From Zygotorulaspora mrakii (Eukaryota; Ascomycota; Saccharomycetes; Saccharomycetales; Saccharomycetaceae): 64,000 bases of DNA. Both the position numbers and the translations under genes were made by a program. The notes beneath the pieces were generated by a model that was not told the DNA's origin, made no database searches, and saw only the letters and a list, made by a program, of their open reading frames with translations. The stretch is from positions 434,001 through 498,000 of the forward strand of contig NC_050725.1 of NCBI RefSeq assembly GCF_013402915.1, written 5' to 3'. How positions within the stretch are numbered: position 1 is the first letter of the stretch; every line of letters starts with the position of its first letter. Positions 49,537-60,446 of this stretch are shown in pieces.

Positions 49537-50886
49537 CTATTTAGCATGTTCGCATAACTGAGTGAGATTGTTCCACCTGTCAATGAGCAGCTGAAGTCTG
49601 GTATTATCGTCGTCACTTCGTTTTGAGAAAAGATTGTATAAAACGTCTGTCCAGAACATTTTAAAATTGCTCAACGATGGGTAATTTCTAGGAATATCGA
49701 CTAAGTTTGGATTTAAAGTTTTCCAAGAATTTTGCTTTAAAGGGGATTTTATGAAATAATCAGCAAAAATGGAAATCCAATATTTGGCGATACATTTTGA
49801 AACATCATGAAGACTGATTAAAGAATTTGGTATGTAATCAACTAACTCAAGCTCATTGCCATATTCGCTAATCATTATGAAATCAATGGCGTCTGTAACT
49901 GCTGGGGTAATTTCGCGAAAGATCTGCGTCGAAACTTCTATAAAATTCATACCACTGTGTTTTCTTTGACAATCTTGCACTGCTGTTGAATCCATGCTTA
50001 TGTCCTCACTCCTGGATGATGATCCTAATCCATACCTATTCACATTCTCAGTATAAGACATGGATGCGATTAATTGAGGTGACATTCCTTCTCTATAGGA
50101 CACTGTCGGTATTCCCTCTTTCAGAGCTTTAAGACACAAGTTTTTATCATTGGACAGTAAGATTACAAAACTGTCTGAGTTTCCTTGAAAGTATAGACAA
50201 CAATCCAAAATTGAGTTATCTTTAACACAATCTTTATCTATAGATTCCCTCAATTTTTGGCCAATGACAGAAGAGTCAAGATTAGCTAGATTTCGATAAA
50301 GCCAATCATTCGCCCACCTAGCTAAAGAACCGATTGTTTCGCCATTTTTTTCGCTGCTTATGTCCTCGACAGTTTTCGAGGACCCTTTCAACCCGTCCAA
50401 CTCTTGAATCACGGTTAAAGGTATCACAATTCGATGATGGTATTGCGAACTCAGTATTCGCAGTGTTTCCAAAATTTCCAAATGCGAGATCATGAAATTT
50501 GTATCTAGCACGAATGTGGTAACTAAGATTGTCGGCTCCATGGTAGATTTTTCAGAAAGTTCTGCCGGTAGCGGTGAAGTACGACGCTGAGCCGGACACA
50601 AATCATGAGGACTGCTTTCTTCATCAAATACTGTGCCAGTGAAATTATGATGAGCTGTCCGACTTTTACCATTTGCTATTATTTTATCAATGTCCGCGAC
50701 AGTATATTTATTGCTCCCACTACCACCTCCATTACAACTTCCACTACTGCTGCAGCTCCGGGAATGCTTTTTGGCGTGCGACGGAATATCGTATGCCTTT
50801 TCCGCCACAGTCAATTCACTTGGTATTTTTGCTCCCCGGTCATCTACCTTGTCATTCCCAGATGCGTATAAGGAAGGCAGTCGCAT
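49537..50886 (-). CDS. SWT1: Nuclear RNA endonuclease with PIN domain
   Basis: Endonuclease that degrades defective or nuclear-retained mRNPs near the nuclear pore. The 449-residue protein has a variable Ser/Gly-rich N-terminus and a PIN domain at about 122-265. The first acidic residue is Asp128 in FVLDTNFMISH; further motifs are IPLTVIQELDGLK, NSILDCCLYFQ and LLSNDKNLCLKAL with active-site acids. A helical C-terminal HEPN-like region follows. The start is ATG 50886, and a Reb1 site lies about 120 bp upstream. It matches YOR166C in position. Confidence 0.92.
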   Translation of the reverse strand: MRLPSLYASGNDKVDDRGAKIPSELTVAEKAYDIPSHAKKHSRSCSSSGSCNGGGSGSNKYTVADIDKIIANGKSRTAHHNFTGTVFDEESSPHDLCPAQRRTSPLPAELSEKSTMEPTILVTTFVLDTNFMISHLEILETLRILSSQYHHRIVIPLTVIQELDGLKGSSKTVEDISSEKNGETIGSLARWANDWLYRNLANLDSSVIGQKLRESIDKDCVKDNSILDCCLYFQGNSDSFVILLSNDKNLCLKALKEGIPTVSYREGMSPQLIASMSYTENVNRYGLGSSSRSEDISMDSTAVQDCQRKHSGMNFIEVSTQIFREITPAVTDAIDFIMISEYGNELELVDYIPNSLISLHDVSKCIAKYWISIFADYFIKSPLKQNSWKTLNPNLVDIPRNYPSLSNFKMFWTDVLYNLFSKRSDDDNTRLQLLIDRWNNLTQLCEHAK

Positions 50887-51004
50887 TGGTATACAATGGT
50901 TCCCAGAGACAGCGGTATCACCGTCTATATCGCTTGGTTACTTTGATTGAAGTCATCCGATGCACTTCCAAGTTCGGCTTGACAGATGCCATCTCAACAT
51001 AAAC

Positions 51005-51011
51005 CGGGTAA
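51005..51011 (+). promoter_or_regulatory. Reb1 site (CGGGTAA) upstream of SWT1
   Basis: An exact Reb1 consensus about 120 bp upstream of the SWT1 start, the usual position for a promoter-proximal general regulatory factor site in yeast. Confidence 0.6.
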
Positions 51012-52149
51012 CTGCATAAGAAATCGGTTATGACAGTAAATATTTCAAAATAATATGTGACGTTACTTGTGTCACAATAACTAAAAAATACAACTGAGAA
51101 CTGATGTAATTGATTAAGCTAACTTTGACAGTATTCTGCGTCATTTTCCTCCAAATATAAAACACTAGATTACGGAAGCGGTAGATTATGGACACAGTAT
51201 ATAATGAGGCATTGCTGATAACTGACATTGGCTCAGTATAAAAGTTGTCATTTGTCCTAGCATGAAAGATTCACCTCAGGCATGTGGTGTTCTCTCAAGG
51301 CTTAAGAGGATGAGGAGGAAATAGCAGTTCCTACATCTTCCAGTTTATATGATTAACATACTGAAACATTACTGCCACAATACATGATGTGTATTATGTG
51401 TTTTTTATCAGACACTTAGCCTGCGAGAAACGCGGAGATGTAAAGGTGTTGTTGATTTCAACACCCTAAAACCACATACTCTTCTAAGTTTTTTGTAGGA
51501 CTGTTACCCAAGAGCTACAAACTACAGGGATGATGAAGATAGAAAAATATTTTTATTTTATAATATGATTGTATAGTGTATTGAACGATTGGTATTGCTG
51601 AACAGCCTGTTAACAGAAACTCTGAAGTTCACTAAAGAGATATTGATCCGCTCATTAAATTCTCTGGATCCACAGAAAGATATGATCTTGTTCAATAAAA
51701 TTTCCAATTTCCAATTTAATTCCATTACTTTACTTTGCAAGGTTAATGTTTTATCAAATAGGGACGCTATTGATTTTCAAAGAGACCAGCAAAATCAAAC
51801 GACTTCGATCATTTGATTTATCCCATTTGTAAAATCAATTTCAAACAGCTCCCCCCTTTCCTCCTTTGATATCAATGGAACATAAGCTCCAAAGTAGTTC
51901 GTAATTAAAATCCATGCAATTTGGAAACCAGGTTCTTACACATCGATTGGTGGATTCAAAAGTGTGAGATAATCAAAACTAGTTTTCCATCTCTCAGTTT
52001 ATCATCGGTTCAAGTATATAAGGTCGAATCCTCAATACTAAAATAATATCCACACATCCATATCAATTGAAATTATTTTCTTTTTCTTTTTTTGAGTTTA
52101 TTTTGATTTTAGTTAGTTATAGTATAAGTCTTTGGAAAGATAAAAAAAA

Positions 52150-52168
52150 ATCGCTGTGACGCAGCAAT
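52150..52168 (-). promoter_or_regulatory. Hairpin in the RPS28 3' UTR
   Basis: In transcript orientation ATTGCTG-CGTCA-CAGCGAT forms a 7-bp stem (one G-U pair) with a 5-nt loop, followed by a run of U. It starts 19 nt after the RPS28 stop codon. In S. cerevisiae the RPS28B 3' UTR holds a hairpin through which Rps28 and Edc3 trigger decapping of the mRNA. This may be the counterpart; alternatively it assists 3'-end formation. Confidence 0.45.
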
Positions 52169-52187
52169 CCTTGACAGCCTCCAAAGC

Positions 52188-52391
52188 TTAACGCAAACGA
52201 CGAGCTTCACGCTCAGATTCCATTAGAACCAAAACATCGTTCTCTCTGACTGGACCCTTGACGTTTCTGACAATGGTACGGGAAGTGTCATCCAAAAATT
52301 CAACACGAACTTGAGTAACACCACCACGAGAACCAGTACGTCCTAAAACTTTGATGACCTTAGCTAGAGTAACAGGGGTTTTGGAATCCAT
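52188..52391 (-). CDS. RPS28: 40S ribosomal protein eS28
   Basis: A 67-residue small-subunit protein near the mRNA exit. The sequence [20 protein letters not shown], the segment [10 protein letters not shown] and the terminal [11 protein letters not shown] are essentially invariant. The frame opens at TTG 52430, but the true start is ATG 52391, giving exactly the eS28 length. There is no intron, in agreement with S. cerevisiae RPS28A/B. It is single in this window, the pre-WGD counterpart of both. A Reb1 site lies about 205 bp upstream and a hairpin just after the stop. Confidence 0.98.
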   Translation of the reverse strand: MDSKTPVTLAKVIKVLGRTGSRGGVTQVRVEFLDDTSRTIVRNVKGPVRENDVLVLMESEREARRLR

Positions 52392-52594
52392 CTTAAATTG
52401 CTGTGCTCTTTTTAACAATTGAAAGATCAAACGATAAAAGTAGTAAAGAAAGTTCAGAAGTAGATGAATTTGTAGCTACCTACTAAATTGAAATTTTTTT
52501 CTTCGACGAACCTGAGTGCTTCTCTCCACCACAAACTGCGATGGACGAAAAAGGATGAAAAAAAAAGTTGCGTGGTGTTTTTGCACGAACTCGG

Positions 52595-52601
52595 CGGGTA
52601 A
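52595..52601 (+). promoter_or_regulatory. Reb1 site (CGGGTAA) upstream of RPS28
   Basis: An exact Reb1 consensus about 205 bp upstream of the RPS28 start. S. cerevisiae RPS28 promoters are, as I recall, Abf1-type rather than Rap1-type, so use of another general regulatory factor here would be a modest swap. Confidence 0.55.
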
Positions 52602-52746
52602 CTAGATGCTGAGTTAGGAAATAGGTGTCAGTGTTGGACAGAGATAATGGTATATATCAGATGTAGAGTCAGTCAGGCTTATACAATCTTGTAGCTGTAT
52701 TACGTATACGAGGAAATAGCTGTGTACACATGCAGGGGCTTTTCAA

Positions 52747-52956
52747 ATGGTTTCAGCTCATTCTAGAGACTTTGAGCAACTGAGAATGTCACAAGAAGAA
52801 CTAGCAGACCTTTTACCCAATGAGATGATGGGGTTACGGTCGGAAAATCAGTCTTTATGCAGTCTGAGCTGCTTTGTCTCTTCTTGCCCCAGGTGTATTG
52901 GAAGCATTTTCGGGGAAATTAATGATGAAAAATTAAGTGTCACAAATGAGAGTTGA
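52747..52956 (+). CDS. Hypothetical small ORF divergent from RPS28
   Basis: A 69-codon frame with a true ATG. The first 30 residues are acidic and helical (DFEQLRMSQEELADLLPNEM), then a Cys/Ser-rich part includes CFVSSCPRC. I recognise no family and see no signal peptide or membrane segment. The length is within chance expectation; the composition of the N-terminal part is the only hint of coding. Confidence 0.25.
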   Translation: MVSAHSRDFEQLRMSQEELADLLPNEMMGLRSENQSLCSLSCFVSSCPRCIGSIFGEINDEKLSVTNES

Positions 52957-53190
52957 TAGCTTTCAATTGCGTTGAGTAAGGAGAGATAGCTAGTACGTTT
53001 CCGCGGTGATAGAATATTTAATTACTTGAGCATGAATTATTTCAGAGCATTAGAAAAACTCAAGCAACTTTAAAGAGATGTATGTAGAAGGGATTCGTCC
53101 AGAGAGTGCAGCGATTTCGTCGAGATACGAGCAATGTAGCAATGGTACATATTTCTTAATACTGATATGACATGAAGGCTATTCTAAGTG

Positions 53191-55758
53191 CTACGTGCTT
53201 GTAAACTTTCTCTTTCTTATCACCTGTATCAATTCCTCTTCGGGTAAATTCATCATTTCTTTAATTTCGCTCATAAACTTGAGCATTTCCCCTGTGTCAG
53301 ATTGAAAGCTTGTTTGCAATTCTTGGAATATTTTTTGATATTTTTCCGACAGCTCCTTTACAATTTTTTTGTTCAGCTCCTTGTTGATGATAGCCATTTT
53401 CCTTATCAGTTCATTTGAGAACCCTGTTATTGAATTGAAGATTTGTTCTTGTAGTTTATTGGTGAATGCGCTATCACCGTGCATAACAAATTGTGGATTG
53501 TGGAAAGAACGTCCAGAAACAGCCGTGGATTCTGAACAATTACCATTTTCATTACAAATATTAAGTGACCTGTCAATGGGCGAATCGGATGGTGTCTCTA
53601 ATGGCGATACAAGTAGCTTGTCTTTAGTTTCTATAGGGGCACTTTCGTCGTCCTTTTTTTGTCTCTTATCGCCTCTGTTCTCCTTTTCGTTCCCCTCACT
53701 CAATAATCGTTTACTATTGTTTAAAACGCTAGATTTTACAGATAATCCATCGCCATTTAGAACGCTATCTACTTTCTTTGTCTCGTTGATATCGCAAGAA
53801 TTTGCTTTCTCAGCATTCATCACCTTCGTTTTCTCAGCGGAATTGATATCCTTTTTATTTGGAGATTTCGTTTTGCAATGTGATATGTCCTGCGAAGGAA
53901 TATCAACTACTGGTTTGTAGTTTTTCAATTTGTGTTGCTTTTTCGGTTTTTTACGTTGCCCAGTGGATGATTGCGTCCCAAATATTGTATCCAAGAGATC
54001 AATATCCTTAGTGCGGATAGAATTGACTTTAACCGTTTTTTTCGCTCGTCTTCTATCTGACGTAGTGAGTGGTTCACTTGATTTCTCATTTTCTCGTGGC
54101 TCAGTGATCCTTTTTGCTTGCTCGAATTCTTTTGAAACAAGTGCAGTCGCATGTTCATGTACGTGAAATTCGTGGGAGCCGCCCTTGTCCGCTAAAAAGT
54201 CTCTTTTAAGTGTATCTAAAACATTTGTGGCTTCTCTGATCATTTTCCTTTTCTGGGCTAGGACTAAAGGTGACTCATCTTCATAGTTGTTTCCCATTTC
54301 TACCGTGTTTTGATTGTATTTCCTTGGTGTCATATTATCAGGTGTTTGACCCATCTCGTGAGCAGCGCCAGGAAGATCCTGCTCTGGCTGCGACGAATGA
54401 TTGAACTCCCACTCATCTGTGTTGACTTTGACATCAGAGTGTTCGGGTGTTGCAAACTGGCTTTTCCTGTTTAATGAGCATTGAGCAGGCAAAGCTGGTG
54501 GTGCTACGTAATATGAGCACGAATCCAAATAATCGTGACCCGAGATATTTTGTTCCTGCTTGGAGTGTATCTGTTTATCAGGGTATTCTTCTTCCTGATG
54601 TAAAGCAAGAAAACTTTCTACCTCACTTATCTTGCGCATATTTTTGATATTGCTAAAAAAATAGTCACAAGATATTGCATCAATGGCTTCCAACTGAAAC
54701 CATTTGGCTTTGTTAAAGGTACGTAACCATGATTTGTCTCTTGGGATAATACACTCAGAAGATGGTACCTTAAGTTGGATACTGATTACATTTTTTGATG
54801 TCTTTGCAACTTCAAAGCATTTGCGATTGATCTCCAAAAACCTTCCTTGGCCATCCCATAGGTATAACTGACAACCTATAGCCTGCACATAACAATAATC
54901 TGATTCACTTCCAGGTAATGTCCGAAATTTTTTCTTCTCATTCATATTGTCAGATGAGCTATAGCTAATACTCTTTAATTGTAAAGTGTTCTGTTCGAAG
55001 GCTGATTGGAAAACATGCCAGATAAACTTGACCACCTGTGAATCTCCATGTCTTCCCCTGAAAGGATACAACGAATTTTCAAATATTTCGTTCATCTTTT
55101 TATCATCAGATTCCCATAGAAGGGGTGGCAAAACAACTCCTGTACGCTCAATAGAGTTTCTTGGAAAACAATTGGACAGTAATTCGATCAGGTAGTTAGC
55201 TTGCTGGAAGTCTTTCAAGTGATCAAACAGCACTCCTATTGAACTCGCAAAGTTTTCTCTTATCAAGCTCGTGATCGCTAGCTTGGATCTTGGTACCTCA
55301 TAGCATATATTTATGAGTAAAGCTAAAAATTTCCAGGAAGTGTCGTTATTTAAAGCCAGCCCCTCTCGTAGTAGATACTCTAACAGCACAACATCAACTT
55401 TTGTTTCCGAAGAGTAGTTTAGTTCCTTAATAAATCGTTAGCATGAACATTCAGAAAATATGATTTTGCAAAAGGTATTCGACGAGATGCTACTAACCAT
55501 CAACGTATTCCAATAGCTATCGTTAATCAGTTTTCTCCGCCAAAATTTTTGTCCCAATTTTACAGCAATAAGGATTAAAGTCAAATCTTGCACTGCACTT
55601 CCAACTCTTGTTATTTTGTTAATTAGTGATTCAAAGTAGACTACAGTGCCAGAGTTCACCTCAACACCACTGAGCAAAACTTTTAATCCCTCGATATCCA
55701 CTGCATTCTTCACAGAGCTACCAGAAAGCTTCCGCGTATTCCTCTGGGTAAAAGGCAT
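53191..55758 (-). CDS. RED1: RED1 meiotic chromosome-axis protein, interrupted by an in-frame stop
   Basis: Axis component that with Hop1 and Mek1 promotes interhomologue recombination. The reading frame is 855 codons if read through (S. cerevisiae Red1 827), but TAA at 55440-55438 splits it after codon 106. Both parts are in the same frame: the ATG part (55758-55441) and a second open part from 55437 to 53191, whose first conserved block is VDVVLLEYLLREGL. Assignment rests on position between RPS28 and TMA7/YPT6, and on layout: a helical N-terminus, a PH-like region (YCYVQAIGCQLYLWDGQGRF), a Ser/Lys-rich disordered middle and a coiled-coil C-terminus (about 790-850) as needed for Red1 filaments. 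No consensus GTATGT donor precedes the stop. A mutation, sequencing error or unusual intron are the alternatives. Confidence 0.75.
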
Positions 55759-56046
55759 GAAAATTCTGTTGGTGAAGAGACCTTTCGAAGCGTTGACTCT
55801 CCTGTAAAAACGTCTTGAAGAGTACTGTATTGTTTGTTTCTTTCCTTAATTCTTGATTTTAATTAACCGCTGAGCTGTTTTTAATCCTTACATAGTCATT
55901 ATATACGTCGTAAAAATTTTGACACTCATCGGGGCCCTTTTTTGCCCTTTCGTTCATCTGCTAATGATATCTTATCGAAAGGTGTTTATATTAATGTAAT
56001 TTCAAAAGGGAATTGAACGATAACCGATTAGACCGAATTGATAGTA

Positions 56047-58464
56047 ATGACGGAGATTGATCAGTTGATAGACCGCTTTAAAAGTGTTGGTTTCGAGGAA
56101 CCGAAAATAAAGGAGATTACAAAAAATAAAAAGGTGTCAGATTCGCTTTCAGAATTGATCGAGGAAGCACCCGCCGGAAATGAATGGGACAAGTCACAGA
56201 GGGCTTTGCTACACAATTTGGCCAGTTTAATCAAAGGTTCGACTCTCACTAACAGCAAATTGATCATTGATGGAATTGTTTGCGGTGACTTGAAGACAGC
56301 TTTGCAGGTCGATGCCGCGTACAAATATGTCAGGGAGAATGCGGAAGGGGCTACAAAAGAGGGTATGAACGCTTGCTCAGGAGTTGGTATTGAAGTTTCG
56401 GAGGATCAAGTGAGAAAAAGTGTTCAAACATATATTGATGATAATAAAGTAACCATTCTAGAACAGCGTTATAAGCTTGTGCCAGGTATATTTGCAAAAG
56501 TCAAGAATTTGCCTGAATTGAAATGGGCCGACCCACGTAGTTTCAAACCGATTATTGATTCCGAAATTCTGAAAGTGCTGGGGCCCAAGGATGAAAGAGA
56601 CCTGGTGAAGAAAAAAGCAAAAGGCACTGAGACCAAAAAAAATCAAAAGAAGAAGGATTCTGAGGCCATCAGCGATACTTCGAAGAGAACTATGTTTACC
56701 GAAGGTTTCTTAGGAGATCTGCATGCGGTTGATGATAATCCTCAAGCTACTCCAGAACTCTTAGCTGAGCATTTAAAAGCAGTTAACGGCCAAGTAAGAA
56801 CAAGATTCCCACCAGAACCCAATGGATATCTACATATTGGTCACTCAAAAGCCATCATGGTTAACTTTGGCTATGCGAAACATAATAATGGTGTTTGCTA
56901 CCTGAGATTTGACGATACAAATCCTGAAGCTGAAGCACCAGAATATTTTGAATCAATCAAGAGAATGGTTTCGTGGCTTGGATTTGAACCTTGGAAAATT
57001 ACTTATTCAAGTGATTATTTCGATAAATTATATGAACTGGCAGAAGTCCTGATAAAGAATGGTAAAGCATATGTTTGCCATTCTACACCTGAGGAAATCA
57101 GAGCGGGACGTGGTATTAAGGCGGATGGTACTCCTGGAGGTGAAAGATTTGCATGTAAATGGCGCGAAAGGCCGATCAAAGAGAACTTGGAAGAATTTAC
57201 AAAAATGAGAGACGGTTTTTACAAGCCGGGTGAAGCCACTTTAAGAATGAAACAAGATTTAAATTCTCCAAGCCCTCAAATGTGGGATTTAATCGCATAT
57301 AGAGTCTTAAATGCAGAACATCCAAGGACTGGTAACAAATGGAAAATTTATCCAACCTACGATTTCACACATTGTCTGGTTGACTCTTTTGAAAATATCA
57401 CGCATTCTTTATGTACCACAGAGTTTTACCTGTCAAGAGAAAGTTATGAATGGTTGTGTGATCAAGTCCATGTGTTCAGACCAACTCAAAGAGAATATGG
57501 CCGTCTTAATATTACAGGTACCGTTTTATCTAAAAGAAAAATTGCTAAATTAGTGGAAGGTAAATACGTTAGAGGATGGGATGATCCAAGATTGTTCACA
57601 TTAGAAGCCATCCGTAGACGTGGTGTTCCACCTGGTGCTATTTTATCCTTCATCAATACTTTAGGAGTTACAACGAGCACAACCAATATTCAAGTTGTTA
57701 GATTCGAGAGTGCAATTAGAAAGTATTTGGAAGATACAACACCAAGATTAATGTTTATTCTCGATCCGATTGAAGTTATTGTTGACAATCTAAATGACGA
57801 TTACGAAGAGATTGTTAAGATTCCATTCAGACCGGGTACACCTGAATTTGGTGAAAGATCAGTCCCATTCACAAATAAATTTTACATTGAAAGATCTGAT
57901 TTCTCTGAGTCGACTGATGATAAAGAATTTTTCAGATTGACCCCAAACCAGCCAGTTGGCTTAATTAAGGTACCACATACTGTATCGTTCAAGAGTTTGG
58001 AGAAAGACAGCAATGGTAAAATTACCAGAATTCATGTTAAGTACGAAAATGACGCAAAGGATGTAAAAACAATGAAACCAAAGACATATATTCAGTGGGT
58101 CCCAGTATCTTCAAAGTATAAATCGCCTATCAAGGTGAAGGAGACTCGTGTTTATAACCAACTATTCAAATCAGAAAATCCATCTGCTCACCCTGACGGT
58201 TACTTGGCTGACATTAATCCGAAAAGTGAATTGGTTTATGCCACTTCTTTGATCGAACATAATTTCAACACCATTGTTGACAAATCGCCATGGGTTGTTG
58301 AGTCAGCTAAAGAATCAGAGTTTTACGTTAAGGAAGATGCTAGTGGCAAAGAAGTCTGTAGATTCCAGGGTATGAGAGTTGGATATTTCGCTTTGGATAA
58401 AGATAGTGGAAAAGACGGCATTATTTTGAACAGAATTGTGAATTTGAAAGATAGCTCGAAATGA
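56047..58464 (+). CDS. GLN4: Cytosolic glutaminyl-tRNA synthetase
   Basis: Class I aminoacyl-tRNA synthetase charging tRNA-Gln. The frame opens at TTG 56038; the first ATG is 56047 (805 residues; S. cerevisiae 809). An N-terminal appended domain (about 1-180, GatB/YqeY-like and tRNA-binding) is joined by a Lys-rich linker (TETKKNQKKKDSE) to the catalytic core from about 230. HIGH motif is PPEPNGYLHIGHSKA and KMSKS is the variant VLSKRK. TYDFTHCLVDS and the two beta-barrel anticodon-binding domains follow to the C-terminus. It diverges from RED1. Position agrees with YOR168W. Confidence 0.97.
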   Translation: MTEIDQLIDRFKSVGFEEPKIKEITKNKKVSDSLSELIEEAPAGNEWDKSQRALLHNLASLIKGSTLTNSKLIIDGIVCGDLKTALQVDAAYKYVRENAEGATKEGMNACSGVGIEVSEDQVRKSVQTYIDDNKVTILEQRYKLVPGIFAKVKNLPELKWADPRSFKPIIDSEILKVLGPKDERDLVKKKAKGTETKKNQKKKDSEAISDTSKRTMFTEGFLGDLHAVDDNPQATPELLAEHLKAVNGQVRTRFPPEPNGYLHIGHSKAIMVNFGYAKHNNGVCYLRFDDTNPEAEAPEYFESIKRMVSWLGFEPWKITYSSDYFDKLYELAEVLIKNGKAYVCHSTPEEIRAGRGIKADGTPGGERFACKWRERPIKENLEEFTKMRDGFYKPGEATLRMKQDLNSPSPQMWDLIAYRVLNAEHPRTGNKWKIYPTYDFTHCLVDSFENITHSLCTTEFYLSRESYEWLCDQVHVFRPTQREYGRLNITGTVLSKRKIAKLVEGKYVRGWDDPRLFTLEAIRRRGVPPGAILSFINTLGVTTSTTNIQVVRFESAIRKYLEDTTPRLMFILDPIEVIVDNLNDDYEEIVKIPFRPGTPEFGERSVPFTNKFYIERSDFSESTDDKEFFRLTPNQPVGLIKVPHTVSFKSLEKDSNGKITRIHVKYENDAKDVKTMKPKTYIQWVPVSSKYKSPIKVKETRVYNQLFKSENPSAHPDGYLADINPKSELVYATSLIEHNFNTIVDKSPWVVESAKESEFYVKEDASGKEVCRFQGMRVGYFALDKDSGKDGIILNRIVNLKDSSK

Positions 58465-59047
58465 CTTCATGACTGATCCAGAAAAATCGCAGTCATCTGA
58501 AGTTTTGTATATTTGTTTATTTATCCATCCATATGAAATAGTAGACCTGTGTTTTTTTTTACAAATTATCATTTCAATATTTAACGTTTTGTGTTTTTTT
58601 TTTAATTGGAAGCAGATCTTTTTAATAATTAGTGTCGTAATATTGAAATGGAACTAACAGCGTGATCCTCAAAAATATAGTTTGTGCAAGCTAAGTTTAT
58701 AAAAATTAGAACCATGACAAGGACTGAATTTTGAGAATTGAATTTTGAGGATTGTGCATGGTACAAGAGTCTGAGAAAAATAAGTGAATTGGCACGCTAC
58801 CAAAAAGCTTGTTTCAAGGTGAAAACTGCATAATTCACGGAAAAAAACGCTCGATTCAGTCCATATGCTAATGCATCGGTCACAAACCGCTCGTTTTATA
58901 TTCTTTTATTTACCAGATCAGGTCCTCAATTTTCAGAGACATGAAAATTTTTTGAGTTCATTAGCTGTGAAAAATAAAAACTACAAACATTGACATCTTC
59001 CCAACCATACAGTTATTGCCGCATATCAAGGGAACTCTCAAAACAAC
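58465..59047. other. Intergenic region between GLN4 and TMA7
   Basis: About 580 bp of AT-rich sequence, mostly GLN4 3' flank and the TMA7 promoter. A short near-duplicate (GAATTTTGAGAATT then GAATTTTGAGGATT) occurs at about 58727-58754. No gene is supported. Confidence 0.5.
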
Positions 59048-59242
59048 ATGTCTGGTCGTCAAGGTGGTAAGGCTAAGCCTTTGAAGCAAAAGAAGAAGGA
59101 TCAAAGAGATCTTGATCCGGAAGAACTTGCTTTTAAAGAAAAGCAAAAACAGGACGCTGCAGCCAAAAAGGCCTTCATGTCAAATGTCAAAAGTGGTAAG
59201 CCATTAGTCGGTGGTGGTATCAAGAAATCTGGCAAAAAATGA
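59048..59242 (+). CDS. TMA7: Translation machinery-associated protein 7
   Basis: A 64-residue, highly basic protein of the TMA7/CCDC72 family that associates with ribosomes. The sequence MSGRQGGKAKPLKQKKKD at the start and the Gly/Lys-rich end (GGGIKKSGKK) are diagnostic, as is the 64-residue length, the same as in S. cerevisiae. The start is ATG 59048. It precedes YPT6 as YLR262C-A precedes YLR262C. Confidence 0.97.
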   Translation: MSGRQGGKAKPLKQKKKDQRDLDPEELAFKEKQKQDAAAKKAFMSNVKSGKPLVGGGIKKSGKK

Positions 59243-60341
<1,099 letters not shown>

Positions 60342-60446
60342 AAAAAAAAATAATTACTTTGTTAATATAAATTATTCCTATTTTGAATTTGATTTCCTGA
60401 TCGCAAGTTTAATTTCAATCATATTTTTATAATAACCCTTATGCAT

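Larger units (their letters stand above)
50887..52187. other. Intergenic region between SWT1 and RPS28
   Basis: About 1.3 kb, long for this genome, between two minus-strand genes. It includes the SWT1 promoter, an isolated hairpin (GGTGTTG/CAACACC, 51445-51465), a 79-codon plus-strand frame at 51577-51816 with no usable early ATG, and the RPS28 3' UTR with its own hairpin. I could not fit a complete snoRNA or tRNA model. Confidence 0.5.
52392..53190. other. RPS28 promoter and RPS28-RED1 intergenic region
   Basis: About 800 bp between the RPS28 start and the RED1 stop. It contains a Reb1 site and one small ATG-initiated ORF (52747-52956), both listed separately. No RNA gene is evident. Confidence 0.5.

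Noticed and set aside
55438..55500. Intron in RED1 that would remove the stop codon
   Set aside because: Donor GTTAGT and acceptor AAG are both non-consensus; kept only as an alternative inside the RED1 finding.
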